Positions 53,331-62,162 of a DNA stretch of 64,000 nucleotides are shown piece after piece (the first letter of the stretch is position 1; every line of letters begins with the position of its first letter). The position numbers and the translations under genes were made by a program. Below the pieces are notes generated by a model. The model did not search any database. It saw nothing but the letters and a program-made list of their open reading frames with translations, and was not told where the DNA came from. Source of the stretch: JBBRHQ01 sp963725315. Lineage in GTDB: Bacteria > Actinomycetota > Thermoleophilia > Solirubrobacterales > 70-9. Where the stretch lies: NCBI GenBank assembly GCA_963725315.1, contig CAVRYA010000001.1:62001-126000 (forward strand), written 5' to 3'.

Positions 53331-55171
53331 CGACCGCCGGCCGCGACCGGGGAGGGCGCGGCGTCGACGTCCACGGGCAGCACGAAGGGATGCTCGAAGC
53401 CGCTCGGGTCGATCGCCCCCGGCATCAGCTCGTCCGCTGGGGGGATCTCGACCCCGACTATGTCCATCCGCCGCTTCAGCGCCGTGTAGGCGAAGCCGTA
53501 GATCTGCTCGGAGCTGTAGTCGTACGACATGAAGCTCCTCGGGTCCTGCCCCACCGGGCAGAAGACCCTGGCGGCCTCGGGCAGCAGGCGCGTCAGCGTG
53601 TCAACGATCACCTTCTCCATCTCGGGCCGCTCTCTGACGACGTCGCGCAGGAAGCGAACGCCGAAGGCGATGTGACGGTGCTCGTCCTGCTCGACCAGCG
53701 AGAAGCCGCGCTGGAACCCGGGGTAGAGCGAGTGCTTTCCGAGGTAGTCGAGGATGCTGCGCTGTCCGGTCATCGCCAGCACCCCCTCGGTGACCATGTG
53801 GTAGATGACGATCCCCTCGACGAAGAGGCCGAGGTCGTCGGGGTGCTTCAGCAGACGCTGGGCGACATCGCGCAGTCCATCGTCGAAGACGAAGTGCCAG
53901 GCACCCCCCATCGTCGCCTCCGCCTCCGCAAGGCGCGAGCGCATGTCGTCGGCCGAAAACGCCATCACCTCGCCCGCCCAGCGGTCGAAGAACACGGCGT
54001 GGCGGACCTCGTCGACGAGCTGGGTGGCAAGGAACGCCTCCGCCTCCCCGCTCGGAGCGGCGAGCACGAAGGGGGCGAGATCGGCGGCGACCCTCTCCTC
54101 GCCGACGTAGAAGTTCGACATCGACCAGGCGGTCTCCCGCTGGGACTCCGTCGGCGTGGCCAGCCACTGCTCCTGGTCCACTGAGAAGTCGAGCTCGTGG
54201 GCGCGCCAGTTGCGCTGCTCCCAGAGGGCGTAGAGCTGCTCGTAGCTCATCAGCGAGTCGCCTGAGGACGGCTTGCCGTCGCCAGCCGACCCCCAGGACC
54301 CGGCGCGGCGCTGCTGGATCTCGCCCTGGCGGCCCTCGCGCTCCAGCTCGGGGTCGTCGATCCCGGCGGCGCGGTCGGCCCAGCGACCGAACAGGTTCGC
54401 GGGATGAATCTCCCCGTCGATCTGGGTCAAGCCCTGCTCGGCGGCGGCCGTGGGCGCCAGCTCGCCGCTGAGCAGCCGTCTCCAGGTCTCGACCGAGACC
54501 CGCACGGTCGTCTCAACCTCGGGGGTGGACCCGTTGGACCCGGCGCCCTCGGCCCCCGGCGCGCCGCCGAGGGCCTCCCTGCGCACCCCGACCTCGCCGT
54601 CGTCGACCTCGAGCACCCACCGGCCCCCGCCCTCGCCGTAGAGCTCGAAGGCGATCGCGAAGCGCTCCCCGCGGGTCCACTCCGGCTCGAAGGCATAGGC
54701 GAGTGCGCGGTAGAGCAGGTCAGGATCGATCGGCAGGCCGAGCCTGACCAGCTCGCCCGGTCCGGCCTCGGAGTCCATCGAGCGCAGCACGAGCGCCTTG
54801 CGCCGCTTCCCGCGCAGGCGCACCCTGCGGCGCAGGATCAGGCCCAGCGGGCTCGAGCCCGCGGCCAGCCTGGCGAGGCCGGCGGGATCGGTCTCGACCG
54901 AGAAGTCCCCCCGAGCAGCATTGGCGCCGTTTGCGGGAACGACCCGGGCGGCACCGCCGTTGCCGCTTCCCGTCACCTCCCAGGCGCCGACGCCGTCGAC
55001 GTCGAGACGCCAGCTCAGATCGGCCGGCAGCGGCGCCGCGGCTACCGGAAGCGACTGCACCACGAGCCTCGCCGCCAGCTCGGGCTCGGATTCGGCCATC
55101 CTGCGCAGCGCCTCGGCCATCGTGCCATTGCCCCAGTTCGCCTGCTGCCCGGTCTCGACCCGCGTCGCCAT
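53327..55171 (-). CDS. Fusion: SCP2-like domains + ribonucleotide-reductase-R2-like diiron protein
   Basis: 614 residues, ATG 55171 after GAGGAGG. Residues about 1-290 contain two SCP2/sterol-carrier-like segments (LARLAAGSSPLGLILRRRVR; ETWRRLLSGELAPTAAAEQG LTQIDG). From about residue 310 an R2-like ferritin fold follows: NFYVGEERVAADLAPFVLAA, FLATQLVDEVRHAVFFDRWA (ExxH), GLFVEGIVIYHMVTEGVLAM and LVEQDEHRHIAFGVRFLRDV (ExxH), which supplies four carboxylates and two histidines for a di-metal site. The usual radical-transfer C-terminus of true R2 is not evident. It may oxidise a lipid carried by the SCP2 part. Confidence 0.82.
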   Translation of the reverse strand: MATRVETGQQANWGNGTMAEALRRMAESEPELAARLVVQSLPVAAAPLPADLSWRLDVDGVGAWEVTGSGNGGAARVVPANGANAARGDFSVETDPAGLARLAAGSSPLGLILRRRVRLRGKRRKALVLRSMDSEAGPGELVRLGLPIDPDLLYRALAYAFEPEWTRGERFAIAFELYGEGGGRWVLEVDDGEVGVRREALGGAPGAEGAGSNGSTPEVETTVRVSVETWRRLLSGELAPTAAAEQGLTQIDGEIHPANLFGRWADRAAGIDDPELEREGRQGEIQQRRAGSWGSAGDGKPSSGDSLMSYEQLYALWEQRNWRAHELDFSVDQEQWLATPTESQRETAWSMSNFYVGEERVAADLAPFVLAAPSGEAEAFLATQLVDEVRHAVFFDRWAGEVMAFSADDMRSRLAEAEATMGGAWHFVFDDGLRDVAQRLLKHPDDLGLFVEGIVIYHMVTEGVLAMTGQRSILDYLGKHSLYPGFQRGFSLVEQDEHRHIAFGVRFLRDVVRERPEMEKVIVDTLTRLLPEAARVFCPVGQDPRSFMSYDYSSEQIYGFAYTALKRRMDIVGVEIPPADELMPGAIDPSGFEHPFVLPVDVDAAPSPVAAGGR

Positions 55172-55268
55172 CTCACTCCTCCTCGCTCGTTGGCCAGCCA
55201 GCCAATTCTCCCATGTTGGGCAGTCGTTCGGAGCCGACGCGGTTCAGCTAACACCGCGTCGGGCGGAC

Positions 55269-55470
55269 GGGAATTACCTGCGGCGGCTTCGCCGCCTTAC
55301 ATGCCTCTGCCGGCGCTAACACCGCGCCGGCTCTTCGGGAATTACCTGCGGCGGCTTCGCCGCCTTACATGCCTCTGCCGGCGCTAACACCGCGCCGGCT
55401 CTTCGGGAATTACCTGCGGCGGCTTCGCCGCCTTACATGCCTCTGCCGGCGCTAACACCGCGCCGGCTCT
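55269..55470. repeat. Three tandem 68-bp double-hairpin repeats
   Basis: Units start at 55269, 55337 and 55405 and are essentially identical; the last lacks 2 bp and a decayed partial unit precedes the first (55243-55268). Each has hairpin GGCGGC-TTC-GCCGCC and hairpin GCCGGCGC-TAACACC-GCGCCGGC. They fill the divergent gap upstream of the oxidase-like operon. REP/BIME-like; a single copy at 43021. Confidence 0.9.
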
Positions 55471-55492
55471 GAATACATAGAATGGCCGCGCC

Positions 55493-56671
55493 TTGGCGCC
55501 GCCGCGGAAACGCACCCTGAGCCGGAGTCTCGTCATCGCAGCCGCAGCGGCGCTGATGGCGCTTGCTTTCGCGGCCGCGCCGGCGGGCGCGAGCGTGATC
55601 TCGCCCAAGCCCGCGCATTCCCCCGGTGCGGAGGACGCGACGACGCTGTACTGGATCGGACTGATCGTCGCGGTGATCGCGATCGTCGCGGTCAACGCCG
55701 CCTTGATCTACGTCGTCAGGCGGTTCCGATCCGAGCGCGGCGCCGAGCCGCGCCAGGTGCGCAGCGGACCGGGCATCCAGCGCCGGGTCGGCCTCGGCCT
55801 CGCCGGTCTGGCGCTGCTCCTGTTCATCGCCGGTGTCGTCTTCACCGAGAAGGCACGCGAGGTCCCCTCGACCGGCCCGGAGGGCCTGAAGCTGGCGCGC
55901 AGCGGCTCCAACCCGACCGGCGCCGACCCGCTGATCATCTCGGCGACCGGGCAGCAGTGGCTGTGGCGCTACGACTACCCGAACACCGCCTTCTCCTACT
56001 ACCGGCTGGTCGTACCCGTGGACACCACGGTGCAGCTGCGGGTCGCCTCCACCGACGTGATCCACAGCTGGTACGTGCCGGAGCTGGGAGGAAAGGTGGA
56101 CGCCGTCCCGGGCAAGGTGAACACGACCTACTTCCGCGCCGATCAGGTGGGGATCTACGGCGGCGATTCCGCGCAGCTCTCCGGCCAGGGTTACGCGGCG
56201 ATGCGGACCGAGGTCGACGTGGTCACTCCCGATCAGTACCAGGCCTTCGTCTCGCGCCAGCGCGACGAGATCCAGGCCGCGCAGGACATCGTCGTCAAGC
56301 AAGCCGCGAATCCGCCGGGCTCGACCCCGAAGTCGAACGAGCCGGCGGGGCAGGTCAAACCGACGCCGACCAACGTGCCCAACCCCGCCTCCGACGCCGG
56401 AGCCCAGGTCTTCGCCGCGAACGGCTGCGGCGGCTGCCACGCGCTGGCCGCGGCCGGCTCGACCGGCGCCATCGGCCCCGACCTCGACAAGTCGCTCGCC
56501 CCCGACGACCACGCCGCCGACATCGAGGAGATGATCACCGATCCCAACGCCGAGGTCGTCCCCGGGTACCCGCCCAACGTGATGCCGCAGGACTACGGCA
56601 AGAGCCTCAGCAAGACCCAGCTCAACGACCTCGTGCAGTACTTGATCGACGCGACCCCCGCCACCCCATGA
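55493..56671 (+). CDS. Cytochrome oxidase subunit II-like protein lacking CuA ligands, with C-terminal cytochrome c domain
   Basis: 392 residues from TTG 55493 (TAGAAT 9 nt upstream). Signal peptide, two membrane helices, then the cupredoxin domain: ATGQQWLWRYDY and TDVIHSWYVPELGGKVDAVP keep the aromatic site and first His. The CuA loop reads IYGGDSAQLSGQGYAAM, so both cysteines are Ser and the second His is Tyr; only Met remains. After a Pro-rich linker a class I cytochrome c domain has NGCGGCHALA and axial Met in PPNVMPQDYG. The stop overlaps the subunit I start (ATGA). Electron entry by CuA is not possible. Confidence 0.88.
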   Translation: MAPPRKRTLSRSLVIAAAAALMALAFAAAPAGASVISPKPAHSPGAEDATTLYWIGLIVAVIAIVAVNAALIYVVRRFRSERGAEPRQVRSGPGIQRRVGLGLAGLALLLFIAGVVFTEKAREVPSTGPEGLKLARSGSNPTGADPLIISATGQQWLWRYDYPNTAFSYYRLVVPVDTTVQLRVASTDVIHSWYVPELGGKVDAVPGKVNTTYFRADQVGIYGGDSAQLSGQGYAAMRTEVDVVTPDQYQAFVSRQRDEIQAAQDIVVKQAANPPGSTPKSNEPAGQVKPTPTNVPNPASDAGAQVFAANGCGGCHALAAAGSTGAIGPDLDKSLAPDDHAADIEEMITDPNAEVVPGYPPNVMPQDYGKSLSKTQLNDLVQYLIDATPATP

Positions 56672-58364
56672 CCCCTCCCCCCTCCACCGTCGCCCCTGCC
56701 CGGCCGGAGCTGATCGGCGAAGGCTTTCCGGCCAGCCGCCCGCGCTGGAGCGAGCTTGCGAGCAGCGCCGAGCACAAGGACGTCGCGCGGATCCTGATCA
56801 CCGCGGCGCTGGGCTTCCTCGCGGTCGCGGTGGTCGAGTTCCTGCTGATGCGGCTGCAGCTGGCGATTCCCGAGAACTCCTTCCTCAGCCCGGTGACCTT
56901 CAACCGCATGCTCTCGCTCTACGGGGTGACGGCGATCTTCCTCTTCGCGCTGCCCCTCTGCCTGGGACTCTTCTACTACGTGGTCCCGCTGCAGATCGGG
57001 GCCCGCGGCACGGCCCTGCCCCGCCTCGGCCAGAGCGGCCTGTGGCTGTTCATCGGCGGTGCGCTGGTGATCTACGCCGGCTACCTGTTCACGCCGTCGG
57101 AGGCCGGGGTCAACCCGCTGCCTCCGCTGTCGGAGGTCGCCTTCCTCGCCAACAACGGCGTCGATGCCTGGCTTACCGGCACCGGAATGGCGACGCTTGG
57201 CTTCGTCTTCCTCTCGATCAACCTGGTGACGACGATGCGCAACCTGCGGGCGCCGGGCATGGCCTGGAGGCGGATGCCCGTCTTCTCATGGGCGGGGGCG
57301 ATCGGCTCCTGGCTGATGCTGGTCACCGGCCCGATCATGCTGGCGGCGATCACGATGCTGATCATCGACCGCAACTTCGACGGCGTCTTCTTCAGCGACG
57401 GCAGCGGCGGGGCGCCGCTGCTCTGGCAGCACCTGAGCTGGATCTTCTTCAGCGGCACCTACATGCTGGTGCTGATCGCCGCCCTGGGGGCGATCGCGGA
57501 GATCGTCCCGGCGCTCTCCCGCCGGCCCCTGTTCAGCCGCAACGCCGTGATCTCCTCGCTGGTCGCGATCGGCGTGCTCGGCACGCTTGCCTGGATGCAG
57601 AACATGCTGACGGCGCCGATCGGCGTCGGCTGGATGTACTTCGCGATGCTGATGTCGCTGGCTCTGATCGTCCCCTTCGGCCTGGTCCTCTTCAACCTGG
57701 TCGCGACGATGGCCGGCGGCGCGCTGCGCATCCGCGGGCCGCTGCGCTTCGCACTGGGAGCGATCTCGATCGCCTCGATCGGCCTCGGCTCGGAGATCCT
57801 CCACTCGCTGGTTGCCGTCGCGTGGCAGCTCAAGAACACGACCGACGCCACCGCGGCGACCCATTACGCGCTGGTCGGCGGGGCCGTGTTCGGCGGCTTT
57901 GCAGCGCTCCACTACTGGTTCCCGAAGATGACGGGGCGAACGATGGGCGAGAGCCTCTCGCGGCTCTCCTTCTGGACGATGTTCGTCGGCGTCAACGTGA
58001 CCTTCTTCCCGCTCTTCCTCGCCGGGCTCGACGGCCAGGTTGTCGACGCCTACAAGTACTTCGCGGGCACCGGCGTCAGCGCCGAGAACCTGATCGCGAG
58101 CGTCGGCGCCTTCATCCTCGCCACCGGGATCGTCCTCACCCTCGTCAACGCCCTGACCAGCCTCCGCGGAGGGCCGCATGCCGGGCACGACCCCTGGGGC
58201 GGGGAGACGCTCGAATGGTTCACGCTCTCGCCGCCTCCCCCCACAACTTCGACGTCCTCCCCGACGTGCGCAGCGATCAGCCGCTTCGCGACATCCGCGA
58301 CGCGATCGCCCACCGCGACGGACCGGCCCCCTCGACTGAAGGCGAGCCGCAATCGGTAGCCTGA
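56668..58364 (+). CDS. Cytochrome oxidase subunit I-like protein lacking heme and CuB ligands
   Basis: About 565 residues, 12 or more membrane helices, with family landmarks FYYVVPLQIGARGTALPRLG, NLRAPGMAWRRMPVF, PLLWQHLSWIFF, HYWFPKMTGR and LEWFTLSPPPPHNFDVLP. Yet the ligand positions are changed: THG is LYG, GHPEVY is FSGTYM, WAHHM is WMQNM, HFHY is ATHY, and the K-channel Lys in PTGIK is PFGLV. Only one heme-a His is left. A C run at 58237-58242 is one base short; corrected, the end is DGPAPSTEGEPQSVA with TGA at 58362. It cannot be a conventional oxygen reductase. Confidence 0.88.
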
Positions 58365-58449
58365 GCACGGCGGAGCCGTCCCACCGCCCCTCGGCGGCAG
58401 TGGACCAGCGGAGCCGCTGGGCCCTGCCCGTGACGACCTAGCGACCAGA

Positions 58450-59421
58450 GTGGAAGCAGAGACCAGAGCCTTCGAGACGCGCCCCCTTGAAGCGGGGTTG
58501 GGGGCCGCCGGCGCCCGGACCCGCCCCAGGGCGGCGGCTCCCAGCGTCGACGGCTCGCTGGCCCTGGCGATGCTGCGCGACTACATCAGCCTGACCAAGC
58601 CGCGGATCATCTCGCTGCTGCTGCTGACCACGGTCGCGACGATGTTCGTCGCCGACCCGGCCGGGCCGCCGTTGGCGACGATCCTCTGGACGATGCTCGG
58701 CGGCTACCTCGCCGCGGGAGGCGCCGGCGCCATCAACCACTACATCGACCGCGAGCGCGACGCCCGCATGGCGCGCACCCGCTCGAGGCCGCTGGTCAGC
58801 GGCCGGATCGAGCCGGTGCACGGCCTCGTCTTCGGGATCGCGCTGGGCGCCGCCGCCTTCCTGCAGCTCTGGCTCACGGTCAACCCGGCCGCCGCCAGCC
58901 TCGCGATGGCCGGTCTGCTCGGCTACGTCTTCGTCTACACCCTCTGGCTGAAGCCGCTCACCCCGCAGAACATCGTCATCGGCGGCGCCGCCGGAGCGGT
59001 TCCGCCGCTGGTCGGCTGGGCGGCGGCGACCGGAGGCCTCAGCGCCGAGGCGCTGTGGCCGTTCGCGATCGTCTTCTTCTGGACGCCGCCGCACTTCTGG
59101 GCGCTCTCGCTGATGATCAAGGACGACTACGCCCGCACCGGCGTGCCGATGCTCCCGGTCGTCCGCGGCGAGGCCGAGACCCGCCGCCAGATCCTCATCT
59201 ACTCGCTGATCCTCGTCGCCGTGACGATCGCACCCGCGATCACCGGCCTGTTCGGAGCGATCTACCTGGCCGCCGCGGTCCTGCTGGGCGCCGGCTTCTG
59301 CGCCCTGGCGCTGCGACTGCGCGCCGAGCAGAGCCGCAGCGCCGCCCTGCGGCTCTACCTCTCCTCCCTGGCCTACCTGGCGCTGCTGTTCGTCGCGATG
59401 GCCGTGGACAGCGTCCTCTGA
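58450..59421 (+). CDS. ctaB: Protoheme IX farnesyltransferase (heme O synthase)
   Basis: 323 residues from GTG 58450, a UbiA-family prenyltransferase with about nine membrane helices. ISLTKPRIISLLLLTTVATM, AINHYIDRERDARMARTRSR (NxxxD and the Arg-rich loop), and WTPPHFWALSLMIKDDYART are the signature motifs. It adds farnesyl to protoheme; CtaA then makes heme A. The N-terminal 35 residues are an unconserved extension. Between the oxidase-like pair and two small membrane proteins. Confidence 0.96.
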   Translation: MEAETRAFETRPLEAGLGAAGARTRPRAAAPSVDGSLALAMLRDYISLTKPRIISLLLLTTVATMFVADPAGPPLATILWTMLGGYLAAGGAGAINHYIDRERDARMARTRSRPLVSGRIEPVHGLVFGIALGAAAFLQLWLTVNPAAASLAMAGLLGYVFVYTLWLKPLTPQNIVIGGAAGAVPPLVGWAAATGGLSAEALWPFAIVFFWTPPHFWALSLMIKDDYARTGVPMLPVVRGEAETRRQILIYSLILVAVTIAPAITGLFGAIYLAAAVLLGAGFCALALRLRAEQSRSAALRLYLSSLAYLALLFVAMAVDSVL

Positions 59422-59470
59422 TCGAAACCCGCAACCGCTGAGAGCCCGCCGGCCCTGATAGAAACCAACC

Positions 59471-59584
59471 GTGGACCGCGATTCGGCAAAGCGAAGCATC
59501 GGCGGCGGCCTCGTGATCGGCGCCTTCGCGGCGGCGATGTTCGCGCTCGCCTTCCTCGCCGCGATGCTCTACATCGCCCCCTGA
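59471..59584 (+). CDS. Very small single-helix membrane protein in the oxidase cluster
   Basis: 37 residues from GTG 59471: MDRDSAKRSIGGG, then one helix LVIGAFAAAMFALAFLAAML YIAP. Too short for most gene callers but in phase with the cluster and 10 nt before the next gene. Resembles the tiny accessory subunits of heme-copper oxidases; the assignment is by location. Confidence 0.6.
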   Translation: MDRDSAKRSIGGGLVIGAFAAAMFALAFLAAMLYIAP

Positions 59585-59594
59585 CGACCCCGAG

Positions 59595-59888
59595 ATGAAC
59601 GCACCCGAGGAGATCCCCGCCGCCACGGAGTCGATCTATGAGCCCAGGCCATCCTGGGCGCCGGCCTTCCTCGCCCTCGGGGTTGCGATGCTCGTCTGCG
59701 GCATCTTCGCCGAGGGCTTCCTCGTTCGCGGCTGGATCTATTCGGTCATCGGCGCCGTCTTCTTCGTCTTCGCGATCTTCGCGATCGTCCGCGGCTCGAT
59801 TCGCGCCTTCTACAGCCTGCCGCGCAAGCAGCGGGTCCGCGGCGCCGCTCTCCCGGCCGCATCGCTGCACTCAGCGAAGCGCGGCTGA
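59595..59888 (+). CDS. Small two-helix membrane protein, possible oxidase accessory subunit
   Basis: 97 residues. PSWAPAFLALGVAMLVCGIF and WIYSVIGAVFFVFAIFAIVR are membrane helices, followed by a basic tail (RAFYSLPRKQRVRG). Similar in plan to actinobacterial subunit IV (CtaF)-like proteins, but without a clear sequence match. Confidence 0.65.
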   Translation: MNAPEEIPAATESIYEPRPSWAPAFLALGVAMLVCGIFAEGFLVRGWIYSVIGAVFFVFAIFAIVRGSIRAFYSLPRKQRVRGAALPAASLHSAKRG

Positions 59889-59923
59889 AGACCGTTCAAG
59901 CGCCCTGAGGCAGTCTCAGCCCC

Positions 59924-60325
59924 TCAGCCGGGGGTCATGCCCGAGGTGGCGCCCTCGCTCGTCCAAACGCGGACGATGTCGCGCATCGAGAGCACCCCGA
60001 CCAGCTCGGCGCCGTCGTAGATCACGAGGTGGCGGATGTTGCGGCGTGACATCTCCGCCGCCGCGCGCTCCAGGCTCCAGTCCGGGGCGGCGGCGATCAC
60101 GCTGTCGCTCATGTGATCGCGGACGATCTCGCTGTCGGGGTCCTCACCGGCGCCCAGGGAGAGGAGGAGGTCGCGTTCGGTGATGATCCGCGGCGTGGGG
60201 GATTCGTCGTCGATGACCAGGGCCGCGCCGGTGCCACGCTCGACCATCATGGTCGCCGCCTGGCGCAGCGTGTGGGAGGTGCCGACCGAGAGGACCACCT
60301 CCGACATCCCCTCCCTCACCTGCAC
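59924..60325 (-). CDS. Two-CBS-domain protein
   Basis: 133 residues from GTG 60325. TLRQAATMMVERGTGAALVI DDE and IITERDLLLSL form the first CBS motif, SLERAAAEMSRRNIRHLVIY and VGVLSMRDIVRVW the second. Stand-alone CBS pairs bind adenine nucleotides and regulate partners. Antisense within the oxidase cluster. Confidence 0.92.
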   Translation of the reverse strand: MQVREGMSEVVLSVGTSHTLRQAATMMVERGTGAALVIDDESPTPRIITERDLLLSLGAGEDPDSEIVRDHMSDSVIAAAPDWSLERAAAEMSRRNIRHLVIYDGAELVGVLSMRDIVRVWTSEGATSGMTPG

Positions 60326-60454
60326 CCGGTGCCCTCCGTCGAGATCGTTGTGGCTTTCGTGGCGATTGGCGCAAGCTTATCCCACCCGGGGCGGCCCGGG
60401 TGGGGGCTTCGACGGCTATCGCGACATATAGAATCGCTCCCGCACCGCGCCCCG

Positions 60455-61138
60455 ATGTCCAAGTCGCTGAACCCCATTCGCCTGCTCCTCCTCCTCGCCC
60501 TCCTCGGCGCATTCGCGGCCGTGGCCTCGGGCTGCGGGACGACCACAGCGAGCGTCGATCGCGGCAGGGTCCTGTTCGTCCAGAACTGCGGCACCTGCCA
60601 CCAGATGGCGCAGGCGGGAACGACCGCGCAGGTGGGGCCTAACCTCGATGACGCCTTTGCCGCCGCCCGCGCCGTGGGCGAGAAGGGCGAGACGATCGAG
60701 GGGATCGTCAAGTCCCAGGTCGAGAACCCCCGGCCCAGCAACGGGGATCCGGTCGTCTCGATGCCGGCCGACATCGTCAGCGGCCAGGACCTCGAGGACG
60801 TCGCCGCCTACGTCGGCGAGTACGCGGGCGTCCCCGGGGCGGCTCCACCCAAGGTCCCGGGCGGCCCGGGCGCGCAGGTGTTCGCCCAGAACGGCTGCGG
60901 CGGCTGCCACACCCTCGCCGCGGCAAAGTCCGGCGGCGTCACCGGCCCCGACCTCGACAAGGTCCTCCCGGGCATGAGCGCGGCCGAGATCCACGAGTCG
61001 ATCGTCGACCCCAACAAGACGATCGCCAAGGGCTATCCGCCCAGCGTGATGCCGCAGAACTACGCAACCACGATCAGCTCTAAGGAGATCGATCAGCTCG
61101 TCCAGTACCTGATCGACTCCACCAGCAAGGGCGGCTGA
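60455..61138 (+). CDS. Dihaem cytochrome c lipoprotein
   Basis: 227 residues. Lipobox AVASGCG after a hydrophobic signal (about residue 8-25) predicts a membrane-anchored lipoprotein. First heme site QNCGTCHQMA with axial Met in VVSMPAD; second NGCGGCHTLA with Met in PPSVMPQNYA. The second domain is nearly the same as the C-terminal domain of the subunit II-like protein (VTGPDLDKVL; VQYLIDST). It would pass electrons outside the membrane, probably to or from the oxidase-like complex. TAGAAT lies about 20 nt upstream. Confidence 0.93.
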   Translation: MSKSLNPIRLLLLLALLGAFAAVASGCGTTTASVDRGRVLFVQNCGTCHQMAQAGTTAQVGPNLDDAFAAARAVGEKGETIEGIVKSQVENPRPSNGDPVVSMPADIVSGQDLEDVAAYVGEYAGVPGAAPPKVPGGPGAQVFAQNGCGGCHTLAAAKSGGVTGPDLDKVLPGMSAAEIHESIVDPNKTIAKGYPPSVMPQNYATTISSKEIDQLVQYLIDSTSKGG

Positions 61139-61184
61139 CAGACAGCGCCAGGCCGCGCCTGCGGCTTGGCATCATCCGCGAGCG

Positions 61185-62162
61185 ATGCGGAAGCACCTCC
61201 AGATCACCCCGAGCCAGTACCAGCGGGTCGCGATCGTCGCCCTCGCCGCGCTATCGCTGATCGTCCTCACCGGCGCCGCCGTGCGCCTCACCGGCTCCGG
61301 GCTCGGCTGCCCCGACTGGCCCAAGTGCTACGGCGGGACCGTGCCGCCGCTCGACACGCACGCCGTGATCGAGTACGCCAATCGCCTCTTCACCGGCTTC
61401 GTCGGCCTGGCCGTGATCGCGGCCAGCCTGCTCGCCTTCTTCCGCCTTCCCTTCCGCTGGCACCTGGCCGTGTTCGGGGCGCTGCTGCCGCTCGGGGTGA
61501 TCGGGCAGGCAATCCTCGGCGCCCTGGTCGTCAAGCACCACCTGGCGCCAGGCCTGGTGATGGGGCACTTCATCCTCTCGATGATCCTGCTCGACGCCGC
61601 CTTCGCCCTGGCCTGGTGTGCGAGCTACGAGCCGGGCGAGCGGCGAGCCTCATCCGACCGGCTCGGCGTCTGGGCGGTCAGGGCCCTGATTCCGCTCGGT
61701 CAGCTGACGATCCTCGTCGGGACGATCACCACCGCCTCCGGCCCCCACGCCGGCGCCAACGGCAACCAACTCGTCAAGCGCTTCGACTTCGAGGGCAACG
61801 GGACGCTGGAGTGGGTGGTCCAGCGCCACGCCGCGATCGCCGCCCTGTTCGGCATCGGCGCGATCGCCGTCTGGCTGCTGCTCCGCCGCCGGGGCGGCGA
61901 TCACCGGGCGATGCGGCCGCTCGGGATAGTCATCATCCTGCTGGCCGTGCAGGGGTTGGTCGGCGCGGTTCAGTGGAGCCTGGAGCTCCCGGGCGAGATC
62001 GTCTGGCTGCACATCGCCATCGCCACCGTCACCTGGCTGGCGATGCTGTGGACGGTGGCCGTCGCCGGCCGGCTCGTGCCCCGTCAGGCCGAGGCCCGCT
62101 CGGCCTCGAGGTCGACGACCACATGGGTCACCGGCAAGTCGATCTCCTCGCGGGTGCGCTGA
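61185..62162 (+). CDS. ctaA: Heme A synthase
   Basis: 325 residues with eight membrane helices. LTGAAVRLTGSGLGCPDWPK C has the extracytoplasmic Cys pair, THAVIEYANRLFTGFVGL has the conserved Glu and first heme-ligand His region, and HHLAPGLVMGHFILSM, VVQRHAAIAALFG, and WLHIAIATVTWLAML provide the other His residues. It oxidises the heme O methyl group to give heme A. Its last 79 bp overlap the convergent Usp-like gene. Confidence 0.95.
   Translation: MRKHLQITPSQYQRVAIVALAALSLIVLTGAAVRLTGSGLGCPDWPKCYGGTVPPLDTHAVIEYANRLFTGFVGLAVIAASLLAFFRLPFRWHLAVFGALLPLGVIGQAILGALVVKHHLAPGLVMGHFILSMILLDAAFALAWCASYEPGERRASSDRLGVWAVRALIPLGQLTILVGTITTASGPHAGANGNQLVKRFDFEGNGTLEWVVQRHAAIAALFGIGAIAVWLLLRRRGGDHRAMRPLGIVIILLAVQGLVGAVQWSLELPGEIVWLHIAIATVTWLAMLWTVAVAGRLVPRQAEARSASRSTTTWVTGKSISSRVR

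Noticed and set aside
50543..54184. A 1213-codon open frame on the plus strand
   Set aside because: It is antisense to the flippase-like, PAP2-like and diiron genes, has Arg/Gly/Pro-rich low-complexity sequence, and no motif. High GC content leaves antisense frames open.
53327..55171. Class I ribonucleotide reductase beta subunit
   Set aside because: No alpha subunit nearby, an SCP2-like N-terminal half, and no typical radical-transfer C-terminus.
55269..55470. Possible CRISPR array
   Set aside because: The 68-bp units are tandem with no variable spacers and contain two different hairpins, so this is a REP-like tandem repeat.
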